DNA from: Myxococcaceae bacterium
Lineage (GTDB): Bacteria > Myxococcota > UBA727 > JABDBI01
Assembly: GCA_016000045.1 (NCBI GenBank)
Contig: JAECQY010000007.1
Location: 24,554 to 88,553, forward strand
DNA length: 64,000 nucleotides
Direction: 5' to 3'
Shown here one piece after another: positions 42,843 to 53,226 of the stretch. How positions within the stretch are numbered: the stretch's first letter is position 1; each line of letters starts with the position of its first letter. Made by a program: the position numbers and the translations under genes. The notes beneath the pieces were generated by a model. It did not search any database. It was not told the origin of the DNA and worked only from the letters and a program-made list of their open reading frames with translations.

Positions 42843-45561
42843 TCGCTGCTATGGTAGAACTGATTCTCACTTGAGGCGCTTGAACAATCTCTAATAAATT
42901 AAAATGATTCAATGAACCTCCTGCAACCGCATGCGTATGGAGTAGATTTACATTGTTGCGAGGTGTTTCAGGTGTATGTTCAAAAACTCTTTGTACTTGA
43001 TTATTGGCTCGCAGAATAAAAACACGAACCTGAACATCAAAAATATATGCCATGGCAGCCATCATTCCTGTACGATTCAATCCATAACCCAAAAAGGCTC
43101 CTCGCCCTCCTTGCGCAATAGTCCCATAGGTTTGCCGTATATATACCAGCAACTCTTCTGGAGATGGCTCATAGGCTTGAATGGCTGTTACTAAAGTTGG
43201 ATCAACCGCTGCCAAGTTTTCTCTGACTTCTGCTGTTAAGGCATGTATCACATTTTGGAAATGTCGGTGTGCAGGGTTCCTAAGAACCCGTAGAACTTCC
43301 TGAACAGCCACATTACGGTCTACCCCCATGGCCGTGAATCCGCAATTACCATCACCCAAAACTGGTAATTCTTTGAAATACTCGGCTGTTTCCCCTTGCG
43401 GTGCGTAAACTAAATCTCTTTGAGGCAATCGTTCAGATTCTGCCTGTTTCAAAGCTTCCCGAATTAACCGAATGTCCAGCATTCCTTTTCTAAGAACTTC
43501 AAGAAAGACATTTCTTGTATCTTTACTAAAAATTTGATCAAAAAAATCAGCATTAGTTAAGTGGTTTCGATAAGACTGAACAACTGCTTGAGCAGCCTGC
43601 AGACCCCTCTCTAGTGCCATGCGAGAGTCTACATTTGGTAGTATCTTAGGATCAATTCTAGAAGGAGATGGTACTGAGTTAAACAAACCAGCCAGGTTAC
43701 CATTTAGCGTTCCAACGCAACCGGCTCCTGTAAAAGCATGACCTTGGTTGATATTAAGACACCTGCTGAGCTGATAAGAACCTAGATGAAATTGAGACAC
43801 CTCTGCAAATCTGGAGCTCAAATCGTGTTCCGCAAATACACCGCTACGTTGTCTAGAGCTGGCGCTAAACTCAATAGGATTTCTGTTTTGTTCTGAATTG
43901 CCTTTAAAATAAGCTGCCCTTCGCGGCACTTCCGTAACCAACGGATGCTCTTGATCTGTAAAAATCCAGAAACGATCAGCAGTGCGATTTTTAACTTGTT
44001 TCAATAATGCAGGTGATTCACGGTTTTGTACTTCTGGGCAATCATCATCTTCAAAACTCTCTGGCAATACAGCACTTCCTCTTGGAACGAGAACACAAGT
44101 GTTTGGCTCTGGATAGTATACACATGTAACCGCATAGGCGTTAATCGCTGAACGTACCTCCCTATCAAGATGGCTACCAATAACCAACGGCCTAATAATA
44201 GACACAATATTTGGATGTAATTCTGCTGAATCTCCAAACACATAACCAGTCGACATAACCTGAGGAGGATTTATGTGGTTTCTGTAGTATAATCGAGTGT
44301 AACCACTGTAAATCCTATTGAACGATAACGTATCTTTATCGATCAGGCTAATGTAAACATCTTGTGCACCACGTCCACGAGCTTCTGTGATAAGCTCTCG
44401 TGTATTTTGGTGTTGTGATAGTTGTTGCCGTAACCATCTGTAAGGCACTATTTGACCCTTCTCATTTCGGTTCAAAAAATCTTTGGCACTTTGAGGATTT
44501 CGTCTCTTTAGTTGACAATAAAAACTTCGAACTGACTTATCATCAACCATCACGTTTATCAAACGTTCAGAGGACCATCGATCATTTTCCCATCTTCCAG
44601 GAATCCATTTGCCTTCGTACAACTGTCCTTCGATTTGCACTTGCCAGAATTCACGATGCTCTACTCGCGTAATATGTATATCTCCAGATATCACGGGAAG
44701 CATATTTTCCTGAATTGCTCGTGCGGGTTCAATTAAACTCTCGTTGCCCCACCTTCCCTTTAATAAACGTGGCTCAGTATCACCTCTAGCAAGACCAAAA
44801 CGCTGGGTGAAAGTCCTCTCATAGAGCCTATAGCCAGTCCAGGGATCATCAGTTAATCCCAATTGCTGCCATTGCCCATCAAGACATTCGTATCGTATGA
44901 GTTTCGATTCAATCCATCTATCTTCAACCCATTGCCCATTGATCCATTGGAATTGCTTTTCTTGTTCTCGATAAATATCTTGCTTGTGGTACCATTGGCC
45001 TCGTCTCCAGAGAACGCCTGTTTTTTTGACGGAAAGTCGAGACTCTGTTTCTGGTCGATGTAGTATTCTCCTAAAAAAGTTGTTTTTTCTTTCACTAAGA
45101 GAAAAAGGTCTATTGATAAGCAGACTCACTCCTAAAGTGCTTAATTCTTGGGAGGCTGTTGATTCAAATCCTGTGTTCTGGAGGTTTCTCAAGAACAGTG
45201 AAACACTAGAAGGTCCTTGAACAACAGGCATCTCAAGATTTGGATTAGTGTTAAGCGATGAAGGTTGACTGCTATTACTTTGAACAAAATAAAAAGGTGG
45301 GTTATCAAAATTCTCTTGGCTAAATCTAGGATCTTCTGTAGGCATCACAGGTGAATCTGGTTCATCAGAATCTGACGATGCATAATAAATCGTGTTAATA
45401 ACAAAATGCGGTCTTGCAGGACGCGGGGGCCTGGCTTCAGCCTCTTCTGCAGGGGATGGATGCGAAGAGTTTTTATCGCCTCCAGCATGAAGCAGAAGAG
45501 AAGTAGATAATGGTAACAGCAGCACAGCAATACAAAATAATCTTATGAAAGAATAAAACAT
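42814..45561 (-). CDS. Exported OTU-like cysteine protease
   Basis: 915 residues, ATG 45561, signal peptide (FIRLFCIAVLLLPLSTSLLL). A Ser/Pro-rich region is followed by several Trp-rich segments (GQW, GRW or DRW; ~190-340). The C-terminal ~190 residues form an OTU domain: VLGDGNCGFTAMG with the catalytic Cys near 740, an Ala/Met-rich middle and NHFNLLE with the His near 884. OTU enzymes remove ubiquitin, a system bacteria lack, so a host-directed effector is likely. The last residues, IPAKINYGF and the stop, are read from the inverted repeat of an inserted IS, so the original C-terminus was replaced. Confidence 0.8.
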   Translation of the reverse strand: MFYSFIRLFCIAVLLLPLSTSLLLHAGGDKNSSHPSPAEEAEARPPRPARPHFVINTIYYASSDSDEPDSPVMPTEDPRFSQENFDNPPFYFVQSNSSQPSSLNTNPNLEMPVVQGPSSVSLFLRNLQNTGFESTASQELSTLGVSLLINRPFSLSERKNNFFRRILHRPETESRLSVKKTGVLWRRGQWYHKQDIYREQEKQFQWINGQWVEDRWIESKLIRYECLDGQWQQLGLTDDPWTGYRLYERTFTQRFGLARGDTEPRLLKGRWGNESLIEPARAIQENMLPVISGDIHITRVEHREFWQVQIEGQLYEGKWIPGRWENDRWSSERLINVMVDDKSVRSFYCQLKRRNPQSAKDFLNRNEKGQIVPYRWLRQQLSQHQNTRELITEARGRGAQDVYISLIDKDTLSFNRIYSGYTRLYYRNHINPPQVMSTGYVFGDSAELHPNIVSIIRPLVIGSHLDREVRSAINAYAVTCVYYPEPNTCVLVPRGSAVLPESFEDDDCPEVQNRESPALLKQVKNRTADRFWIFTDQEHPLVTEVPRRAAYFKGNSEQNRNPIEFSASSRQRSGVFAEHDLSSRFAEVSQFHLGSYQLSRCLNINQGHAFTGAGCVGTLNGNLAGLFNSVPSPSRIDPKILPNVDSRMALERGLQAAQAVVQSYRNHLTNADFFDQIFSKDTRNVFLEVLRKGMLDIRLIREALKQAESERLPQRDLVYAPQGETAEYFKELPVLGDGNCGFTAMGVDRNVAVQEVLRVLRNPAHRHFQNVIHALTAEVRENLAAVDPTLVTAIQAYEPSPEELLVYIRQTYGTIAQGGRGAFLGYGLNRTGMMAAMAYIFDVQVRVFILRANNQVQRVFEHTPETPRNNVNLLHTHAVAGGSLNHFNLLEIVQAPQVRISSTIAAIPAKINYGF

Positions 45562-45581
45562 ATATTTCTCACTTTCTACTT

Positions 45582-45812
45582 CTAATCTATCTTTCCGAAA
45601 GCCCCGTTTCTCACAGCTGGCCCCATGGTAACGATGGCTTTAAACTCAACCGGACTGAGATAGCTTGAGTACAAGTGCTTCGGATTATGCCTCTTCAATA
45701 AAATGAGAAACACTTTTAAAACGTCCTCGAGCGTCTCATATTCTGTTAGATGTTTAGTCCGAAATTGTGATAGTTCGGTTGAACCACAAACGATTGTAGC
45801 AGATTTTCTCAT
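45582..45812 (-). pseudogene. C-terminal fragment of an integrase-type transposase
   Basis: A 76-codon frame with YSSYLSPVEFKAIV, the usual tail of IS3-family integrase-core transposases (SYLSPVEFE). The N-terminal half shows no match. It lies between the OTU gene and the IS481-like relic in the same orientation. Confidence 0.45.
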
Positions 45813-46680
45813 GATTTTAAAATAAATTCGTAAGGAGTTAGCCCTTTTAGAGTTTTAAGGCGCTTTGCAAAATTACAGGGATTGAGAAAATCCCTGAGGT
45901 GCTGACTAAGCTGCTGATGTGTCTGATAGGGATACTTTTTCACTGTCGCTTCTTTAATAGTCCGGTTCATCCGTTCTACCTGGCCATGGGTCCATGGGTG
46001 GTTCACTTGCGTCAGACGATGCTCAATGCCTTCTTGCTGGCAGATCCGAAAAAATAGGCGTCAACGCCCATTGCTGATCTCGGCGGTTCGTGAATGGAAT
46101 ACCATTGTCTGTTAAAAGGGTGTGGATTTTATAGGGAACAACCTGAACAAGGCGTTTAAGAAACTCGGCAGCTTCTATTTTTCCATACTTTTCTAAGAGT
46201 TCAGCGTAGGCGAACTCCGAGGTTCTATCAACCGCTACGAACATATAAAGTTTACCTTCTTCTGTATGCACTTCGGTAATATCGATATGAAAATAGCCAA
46301 TGGGATAATTTTTGAATTTCTCTTTCTTGTTTGGCTGCTCGACAGTGCTGGGCAGTCGACTAATCCCATGACGCTGCAAACATCGATGAAGAGACGAACG
46401 AGTCAGTTCTGGGATTGCGGATTGCAGAGCATCAAGGCAGTCATCCAAAGGCAATAGCGTGTGTTTACGGAACGCTACAATGGCAGCTTCTTGTTCTGGA
46501 CGCAAAACTGTGGATAGACGCTTTTTAGGACCCATCGAAACATCTTCTACAAAATCCCGCTTCTTCCATTTGGCAACCGTCTTAACGTTCAGAGAGTATC
46601 GGCTTGCAAGCTCTGCTAGGCCCGTTTGACTATTTTGTATCTCTCGACGCACCGCCTTTGTCGTTCAGGCACATCCATGA
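45809..46680 (-). pseudogene. IS481-family transposase, frameshifted
   Basis: 46023-46652 codes an N-terminal HTH (LAELASRYSLNVKTVAKWKKR), FHIDITEVHTEEGKLYMFVA with the first DDE aspartates, and LLTDNGIPFTN. The frame is lost near 46030-46060, and 45809-46006 continues with HPWTHGQVERMNRTIKEATV carrying the catalytic Glu. The extreme N-terminus is also shifted (TKAVRREIQNSQ follows a broken leader). At least two frameshifts, so inactive unless supplied in trans. Confidence 0.85.
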
Positions 46681-46689
46681 AGTATTTGT

Positions 46690-47075
46690 CCCATATTGTC
46701 TCCCAAGTTGCTTTTGGTACATCACAGACACCATTACAATCTGGGACTAAACATCTAAGAAGTCTCTGATCTTGAGAGGCCCCCAAGATGGAAACCTGGC
46801 CTTACTATTCAACAGAGGCTGTACCATGGGAGCTCAGTCCGATTCGGATAAGTGTGCCGAGCTTGGGCTGCGGACTCTCTCCGAAGCGTTCGATGAGTTT
46901 GTAACCCGTCTTCCGGCTTATCTGATAGCGTTCACATCGTGCTGCAAAGCAAAACTCATCTGCGAACCAATCGTCAATAAATCTGATTCTCTCTTGATAT
47001 ACTTCGGTTTGATTCCAAGTCATGGGATCCATAGCGATTCTCCTTTTTGAGAGTGTCACCTATCTGCCCGGTCAG
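46690..47075 (-). mobile_element. Remnant of a second IS481-like element
   Basis: 46805-47059 codes an N-terminal HTH block (MTWNQTEVYQERIRFIDDWF, then CERYQISRKTGYKLIERFG). Further on, in other frames, FPSWGPLKIRDFL and YGTNTSWM are recognisable IS481 segments. TGTCACCTATCTGCCCGG at about 47053-47070 looks like its terminal repeat. Everything after the first ~120 codons is missing. Confidence 0.65.
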
Positions 47076-47097
47076 CACCCCATGAGCACATACATTT

Positions 47098-50000
47098 TTA
47101 CCAAGCACAGGGCATACTAGAAGACACAGATGTCAAGATGGGCGCTCTAAATAACTCGTAGTGATTTCCTGTATAGGTTAGATCAACTTGACCTTGAGTG
47201 GCGTTTTGATTGATCACATGCCCTCGAACTTCTCCTTCATTATAAACCACAATTCGTACATCTCGCAATCTGGCTAAAATTCCAAGCTCAATTGGGCCTC
47301 CCCACATTTGCCCAACTTGCTCCATGGCATTGATATAGGTTGGAACTTGTTGTTCTGCAAAATCCAATATTCTCCTTTCTATATCTTCAATCCCGAAGCC
47401 TGTTCGTAAAGCATTTTGTCGGTATTGCCACAAGTTCTGCATTTGAGTACGTAGATTCTGGGGATAGCCATCTAGCTCATTATCTCTAATATTTTGGGCC
47501 AATTGATCTGCTATCTCTGTAAAATATAAATGCAAATTGTTTCTTAACTCTCTAACAACCATTTGTCTGGCACCCAGCGCATTCAATGTCTCTGGGGCGA
47601 TATGGAGTCCCATGAGAACAGCATTAAACATACAATCTCCGTCTGCAGGTACGCCTAACCGCCGAGAAACACTCACATGTCTATCCAACAAATCATAACG
47701 AATTGCGCGAAACCAGTTTAACCTTTCCACAATCGAACCCAACAATGAGCTAGAGACAGATGAAGCACCAATTACATTAGCAAGTGGAACCATATGCCCT
47801 TTACTTTCCAGATCTCGTTTACGCTGAGTTAAACTCGTATCAACTTCTGCCAACATGGATATTAATTCATTAAATACTTGAGTGGCTGATTCTCGTCGAT
47901 GAATTTCATGCATCACATCAACATGCTCAAGAATATTGCGAATATGCACATTTTGAATCACACCTGAATTCACAGAATAGATGATAAAATCGATCAGCTC
48001 AGCATCTAATCCTACTTTATAATCTAACTTTTCAAGATATTGTCTCAGGCACGTTTCTAGATGCCTAGAATCTTCATTAACGGCATTCAAATAGCGTGGG
48101 TTTGTATTTACGATATTCAAAACTCGCTGTCGTTGTCTGGAATCCGGAAACAAGAAAGTCACAAGGCGATCCCATGAATCCATTGCTAACCGAAGATAGG
48201 TGGCTTGTTGTTCGTCATTTCTTAGATGTCCTTCTGTGGGTCCCACATCTAGCCATCGACTCAATGTTTCAAAACTTCTATAGTGAGAGCCACTTAAGTA
48301 GGTCTGAACAAAGTCTATCGAATCGTCTCGGTTGAGATTTGCGCAGACAGTGTCGAGTTCTGAGACATGCAAGGTTTCATCGGTCTCTCGCAAAGCATTT
48401 CGACCATTAATGCGGTGAAGCATTTCCCGATACTTTTGTTGAACAGAACGCAGCTCTTGCTCAATAACATCGATATCTGACTCTATTTGCTTGACTACTG
48501 CATCCTTCTTATCTTGAGGCATCGTTGGGTGCGACACAACGTTGCCCAGCTTTTGTTTCTTTGAAGCAAGCGTCTGCTTTTGCTTATCAGAAAGGCAGGT
48601 CTCCAAAGACTGTTGGCGAGCTTGAACCAGCAATCGAGCAAGTTTGTGGGTGTCTTCAGGAAGCCACGAAAGACGTCGGCCAACATTCAATGATAACTCC
48701 AAATACGACCGATGCTGCTGTACAATTCGGTCTAATAGTGTACTGGGCTCTCCGATATCTATGAGGCCAGATAAAATATTCTTTAAGCTCATCCCAAGTT
48801 CAACAATATCTTGCCGGAGTTCTTGCAAACTCAATCCACCGATATTTCCCTGGCGAATCAAGTGATTCATGCGCGCTCGTACTTCAGGCCTCTTTTGAGG
48901 ACCTTCTTTAAGAAGATTTCGTAGTTTTTGAAGACTTTCCCATGACATCTCTGGAATTTTAGCCTTAATTCGACGTCCTAGATTCGCACCAATCATTTCA
49001 TATTTTGCAGTATCTCCTACTTTTTTAACAATTGTGAAGAGTCTACGTCTTTCATCTAGATCTTCAATATTTAACCGAGCAGCCACTCTTGTCAGATCCA
49101 CTATCTTACCTAAAGAGAACAAGTCATAGGCATGTCTAATAAAAGCATGTAGGTTAAGCATGGACTCCGGTATCCGAGGGTCTCTTAGCGGGACGGAGAT
49201 ATCTCCCCATTGATCGTACTCAGAAAGCATCTGAAAAAATCGCTTGCGCAACGCCAATAAATCTCCTTGCTTATTCCATCTCGGAACTCCTTGAACAAGA
49301 AGCTGTTCTGTTACTGCATAATGATTTCTAAAGTTAAATGCAGCACCATTACGGCTTAAGGTGGTGGTTCCTATTGGAAATACATATCTTGAGATCGAAT
49401 CATCAGAAAAGATTGCTGCTAAAAACTCCAACTCCGGCCAAAGCAAAGTCGCCCGATATTTTTCTTTTGTCTGCTTTGACAATCCGTAACAAAGACGACT
49501 CACAAGTGTCAGCGCATTTCGAACGATATCAATGGCATCATAATCTATATCACCACGCTTTAATTCCCTTATTCTGTCAAGAATTCTAATTGCAGAACGA
49601 ACCGCAATTCGATCTGCAGCCTTCTTATCAGGTGTTCCCTCTACGTCTTCACCTTGCCGAAGCCTTTTAACATATTGCTTTCCCCAACGATTTTCTTGCT
49701 TTTCTTGCTCATACTGAGCAATTTGTTGTGATTCCTGTAATCTACTCAAACGAGCTTCGCGTTCATGACCATTTGCCTGATAAGTTTCTGAAAGCAAAAT
49801 TGAATCTGGCAGTGAATTATGAGCCAAGAGATCTAATAGAGTCAGCGGCAAATCCAATTCACTCGCTAAAGCATAGTGTCGTGCTGTTAATTTGTTTGTT
49901 AGATTTGGTAACGCAACATTAGCGCCTTTCTGAATAAGCGATCGAATGATTTGTTCTGCAGCGATGGCGTTCGTGCCCAGCGAGGCTGCCATGAGCGCAG

Positions 50001-50268
50001 TTCTCCCATACCCATCAGTCCCGTCCAGGTTAATCGTAGGAATACCGATCAACGCCTGAACCAATCGAGTCATACCAGCTGCCGCAGCAAGGTGTAAAGG
50101 TGTTTCGAGTTGGTTAATATCAAGAATAGCTAAGTTCGGGTTCTGAGCAAGAAGCATGCAAGCGGCTTGTTCTTGACCTTGACGAATAAGCTCAAGAAGA
50201 GATTGTCCAGAGAGCCTGTTAACAAAAAGTAGACAGAGCAGTAAAAATAAAACTGAACGACGACGCAT
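47098..50268 (-). CDS. Exported ankyrin-repeat protein with C-terminal OTU protease domain
   Basis: ATG 50268 has GGAG 6 bases upstream; the TTG at 50280 is in the leader. 1056 residues. The signal peptide (SVLFLLLCLLFVNRLSG) is followed by about three ankyrin repeats (~30-150; TPLHLAAAAGMTRLVQALI, then GRTALMAASLG). A long helical middle (~180-850) has no match. The OTU domain is at the end: VPADGDCMFNAVL (Cys near 878), WGGPIELGILARL and GNHYELF (His near 1035). Ankyrin plus OTU strongly suggests an effector that deubiquitinates host targets. It is the second OTU gene within 8 kb but only distantly similar to the first. Confidence 0.85.
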   Translation of the reverse strand: MRRRSVLFLLLCLLFVNRLSGQSLLELIRQGQEQAACMLLAQNPNLAILDINQLETPLHLAAAAGMTRLVQALIGIPTINLDGTDGYGRTALMAASLGTNAIAAEQIIRSLIQKGANVALPNLTNKLTARHYALASELDLPLTLLDLLAHNSLPDSILLSETYQANGHEREARLSRLQESQQIAQYEQEKQENRWGKQYVKRLRQGEDVEGTPDKKAADRIAVRSAIRILDRIRELKRGDIDYDAIDIVRNALTLVSRLCYGLSKQTKEKYRATLLWPELEFLAAIFSDDSISRYVFPIGTTTLSRNGAAFNFRNHYAVTEQLLVQGVPRWNKQGDLLALRKRFFQMLSEYDQWGDISVPLRDPRIPESMLNLHAFIRHAYDLFSLGKIVDLTRVAARLNIEDLDERRRLFTIVKKVGDTAKYEMIGANLGRRIKAKIPEMSWESLQKLRNLLKEGPQKRPEVRARMNHLIRQGNIGGLSLQELRQDIVELGMSLKNILSGLIDIGEPSTLLDRIVQQHRSYLELSLNVGRRLSWLPEDTHKLARLLVQARQQSLETCLSDKQKQTLASKKQKLGNVVSHPTMPQDKKDAVVKQIESDIDVIEQELRSVQQKYREMLHRINGRNALRETDETLHVSELDTVCANLNRDDSIDFVQTYLSGSHYRSFETLSRWLDVGPTEGHLRNDEQQATYLRLAMDSWDRLVTFLFPDSRQRQRVLNIVNTNPRYLNAVNEDSRHLETCLRQYLEKLDYKVGLDAELIDFIIYSVNSGVIQNVHIRNILEHVDVMHEIHRRESATQVFNELISMLAEVDTSLTQRKRDLESKGHMVPLANVIGASSVSSSLLGSIVERLNWFRAIRYDLLDRHVSVSRRLGVPADGDCMFNAVLMGLHIAPETLNALGARQMVVRELRNNLHLYFTEIADQLAQNIRDNELDGYPQNLRTQMQNLWQYRQNALRTGFGIEDIERRILDFAEQQVPTYINAMEQVGQMWGGPIELGILARLRDVRIVVYNEGEVRGHVINQNATQGQVDLTYTGNHYELFRAPILTSVSSSMPCAW

Positions 50269-50339
50269 AGTATACTCCAAATGTTCGTTAAGAATACTAA
50301 ATCAAAATACTGGAATTGACAAGGATTTGTCCGGGTTCA

Positions 50340-51924
50340 ACAGCCATTCCCGCCAACTTAAAAAAATGGCAGGGGATGCAAGAGCAATCCCTTATTTTTG
50401 AGAAAAATGCCTCATTTTGACTGATTCAAGCTACGAGAGAATCAACCGCCCCTAGATCCCCAAAAAGGAGATTAACAGTCAGAACAGATTGTGCACACCC
50501 TCAGCTGCTGTTGTACCGATGATCCGATAGGATTTTCAAATACAAAACCTTCAAAACTCTCCAGTATAAAAAACTTAAAAACAGCCCGCACCTCTTCCCA
50601 TAAAACGGGATAGCTCTTCGCAGACGCTTTCGCTCGTTGAAAGCTTTGATCCGATAGCTCTGAAAGCTGATCAATCAGAAACGCCAGCAGCATCAATAAG
50701 CCCAGATTGCTGCACAGATTCGGATGCCCGTGCCAGTCATTATGTCCCATCTCATAGCCTTGGTTCTTCAGCGTGTTAAACGTTTCGTTTTCAATCCGCC
50801 AACGCGCTCGGCCCCTCGCATCACCGTTTCGAGGGTCGATTCCGATAAAGGAAGATCCGTGATCCAAGCAAAATGCTGCTTTTTGCCTTGGGCGTTGATT
50901 TCATCGTATTCCAAAAAATTCACTTTTCTCTCGAAGAAAGTGTCGTTCAAAGGCACTTGATTCAGGAAGCGATAACGTTGGGTAACTCCCGCATGGCAAC
51001 GAACTACCCCTGTGAGCAAGGAGGACTCGATCCAGTCGTAAAGCAGGCGTAGATTCCCAGGCTTGGCGATAATGATAAATTTCAAATCCAATTCTTGAAG
51101 CAGTTCCAGATGCTTGCCGGCCGCATACAGACCATCTTCCGTCACCACTGCCTTTAAGTTCGGATGTTCTCGTCTAAAATCTCTCAAAAGTCGTTCTGCC
51201 GCTCGTTGTTCGCAATCGTTTTTGGCCAAGATCTCAGACTTCTGAACTGCCTCCGGAGCCAAGGGAATGACTTGCTTTTGATGAGGATGGACCAAAACGC
51301 CACACAATACGGGGTGATAATAGATCTTTTGACCACTTTCGAGCTGCTTGACACAGCAGTTATCGCAGAAAACTTTGGAGGAAGTATGATGTCCGCTGCC
51401 GTCCACGGAGAGAAGATAGTGCTGGTTCCAGAAGAGGTAAGATTCCAATATCTTGCCCCGCTGGGCAAAAGCGAAGAGGATTTTAAAGATGCCTCGCAGG
51501 CTTTTCGGAGAGAGTTCATCTAAGCGTTCGCGTAGGGTGGTGTCACAAGGGGGATTTTGGACTCGATACAAGGTCTTAAGGTTCGAACCGGTGATTTTTC
51601 GGCATTGTTGATCGTATTGGAGCAGAGACGAAAACTTGAGGTGAAATACGGCCAAACCTGCCAGGATGCAATCTAACAAAGAGGGTTTTCCGGTGGCTTG
51701 GTGTTTTTTAGGAATCGGAAACTGAGTCGAGAAATAGGGATAGCAAGCTTGAATGAGTGCCGAGAGCGATAGTTCCTCTCGGCCTGAACTAGAAAGCGAT
51801 TTCATTCCTTGGATGGATCACGTTTTGATTTTCTTGGTAATAAGCTCCAAAGTTTACGAAAATAATTGAGAACCCCATTCATGACAACGCGTCTAAACGC
51901 CAATTTATTTTGGCGGGAACTGTT
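50340..51924 (-). mobile_element. Insertion sequence with ~20-bp terminal inverted repeats
   Basis: The left end (about 50341-50362, CAGCCATTCCCGCCAACTTA) and the right end (about 51901-51924) are imperfect inverted repeats sharing TTCCCGCCAA followed by TAAA. Between them lies one transposase gene with a frameshift. Three copies or parts occur in the window (also 19179-20062 and 42252-42842). I see no target-site duplication. Immediately left is TGTCCGGGTTCAA, the end of another IS type. Confidence 0.8.
50472..51805 (-). pseudogene. DDE transposase, frameshifted near its 3' end
   Basis: 50768-51805 codes ~345 residues with SVDGSGHHTSSKVFCDNC (first Asp), VVTEDGLYAAGKHLELL (second Asp) and ends out of frame as VGGLKTKRLTR. 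The other frame continues from about 50860 with RGRARWRIENETFNTLKNQG carrying the catalytic Glu, down to 50472. The shift lies in the GATGCGAGGGGCC region around 50810-50825. The RIENETFN..KNQGY motif suggests an IS4-superfamily or ISNCY (ISDol1-like) transposase. One small indel separates it from an intact gene. Confidence 0.8.
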
Positions 51925-52146
51925 GGTATTTGACAAACCTTTTTCTGCGTTAGAAATGATTCAACGTATCTAAAGTAACCTTGGATTTTCTTTTCAGCGA
52001 TGGATAGCACCGCTTGAAACAGAACCGAAGCATCAAGAATGTATTTGGGTTAGTTTTTTCGCTTCTTGACTTAACAAAGGCTTGAATCTGGATAAGTGGT
52101 GACAAATCACGACGGTTCAACTAATTCGAAAATAGGAGAACTTGTT

Positions 52147-52584
52147 ATGTCAAATAAATTATTGAGCTGTCGTCGAGTATTTACTTTCTTCTTACTGGGT
52201 TCTGTTCTATCGATTCCGGTTTTTGCGAATGATTCTGAAGCAGAAAAACTGTCTGAAACCAACTACATACTCTCTAGGAAATGCGCTTTAGCCATGGGTG
52301 CCGCTGGAATAGCGACAGGGGCATTCACTGTCGTTGCCTTGCCTGCTGCCCTGTCTTTTGTAGGTTTTACGGCGGCCGGCATTGCAGGAGGCTCATTGGC
52401 AGCCGTATGGCAGGCTACGATGGGAGGCGTAGTATCCAGCGGCGGTATCTTCGCGCTCCTTCAATCCATTTCCGCTGCAGGTTTAAGTTTGTCCGGAACC
52501 GCTGTTGTAACGGGTTCGACAGGAGTTGCAGTAGCCGCGTTCTGTGAGCTGGTTGATTCGTATTACGCAACATCAAAGTTGTAA
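52147..52584 (+). CDS. Exported interferon-inducible IFI6/IFI27 (ISG12)-like protein
   Basis: ATG 52147 has AGGAG 8 bases upstream; the frame open from 52096 has none. 145 residues with a signal peptide (FTFFLLGSVLSIPVFA). The C-terminal ~85 residues, Ala/Gly/Ser-rich and hydrophobic, follow the Ifi-6-16 family (PF06140) closely: ALSFVGFTAAGIAGGSLAA, then GGIFALLQSISAAGLSLSG and TGSTGVAVAA. In animals these are small mitochondrial/ER membrane proteins induced by interferon that influence apoptosis. Presence with a bacterial signal peptide suggests acquisition from a eukaryote and use as an effector; that is inference. A pore-like membrane protein of other origin is the alternative. Confidence 0.7.
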   Translation: MSNKLLSCRRVFTFFLLGSVLSIPVFANDSEAEKLSETNYILSRKCALAMGAAGIATGAFTVVALPAALSFVGFTAAGIAGGSLAAVWQATMGGVVSSGGIFALLQSISAAGLSLSGTAVVTGSTGVAVAAFCELVDSYYATSKL

Positions 52585-52624
52585 ATTGGCTCAAGCAAAA
52601 CTCAAAGACCTATTCACACGCATT

Positions 52625-53226
52625 TTAACGTGGGCCGATAAACACGGGGAGAACTTCGGCCAGAAACGCCCAAGAGTCGTGGAGCCGACTTGCCATGCTC
52701 GACAGAAGCTTTCTATCATCAACATTGCCTTGGGTCAGTCTGAATGCCAAGATTTCTCCGCAGTCATTGATAATCAAATGCAGCTTAAAGCCAAAGAACC
52801 AGCCCATGGTTGATTTGCTTCTTTTGCCAAGTTCGCCAAAAACTCGGTTCCGATGAATGCGTTTGTTGTGACAAACTCTCAGTGTCGTTGAATCCACCAA
52901 AGCTATCCCTTTTGTTTTGCCACACATTTTAAGCATCAAAAGAGTAATGCGAACAAAGCCCTTGGCATGAGATAGACGAAACGGGAATAAGAAATCAAGT
53001 TTGGAAATTCTGAACGCAAATGTCGACAGACATAATCCAAGTAGTAGGTCTTAAAATTTCAATATCCTGAGCTCTGAAACAAAATAAGGATTGTCATTAT
53101 CTCGCTGAGGGATAGTTTTCCTAGACGTCGACGGATTTTCACTTCACTTCTCACCCCCAGTTGTTTCTCAAAATCTTTTGAAAGGACCTTGCAAAAATCG
53201 TCAACAATGCAAAATAGTTCTGTCAT
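52625..53226 (-). pseudogene. IS982-family transposase, truncated and frameshifted
   Basis: ATG 53226 opens MTELFCIVDDFCKVLSKDFE and runs to about 53060 (MTILILFQSSGY), after which the frame breaks. 52625-52939 resumes with GKTKGIALVDSTTLRVCHNK and TMGWFFGFKLHLIIND, diagnostic of IS982. The 3' third is replaced by unrelated sequence (HDSWAFLAEV). It starts 40 bases after the IFI6-like gene on the opposite strand. Confidence 0.88.

Noticed and set aside
50768..50867. Programmed frameshift in the DDE transposase
   Set aside because: The shift lies near the very end of the coding region, without a slippery heptamer that I can see; a simple indel is more likely.
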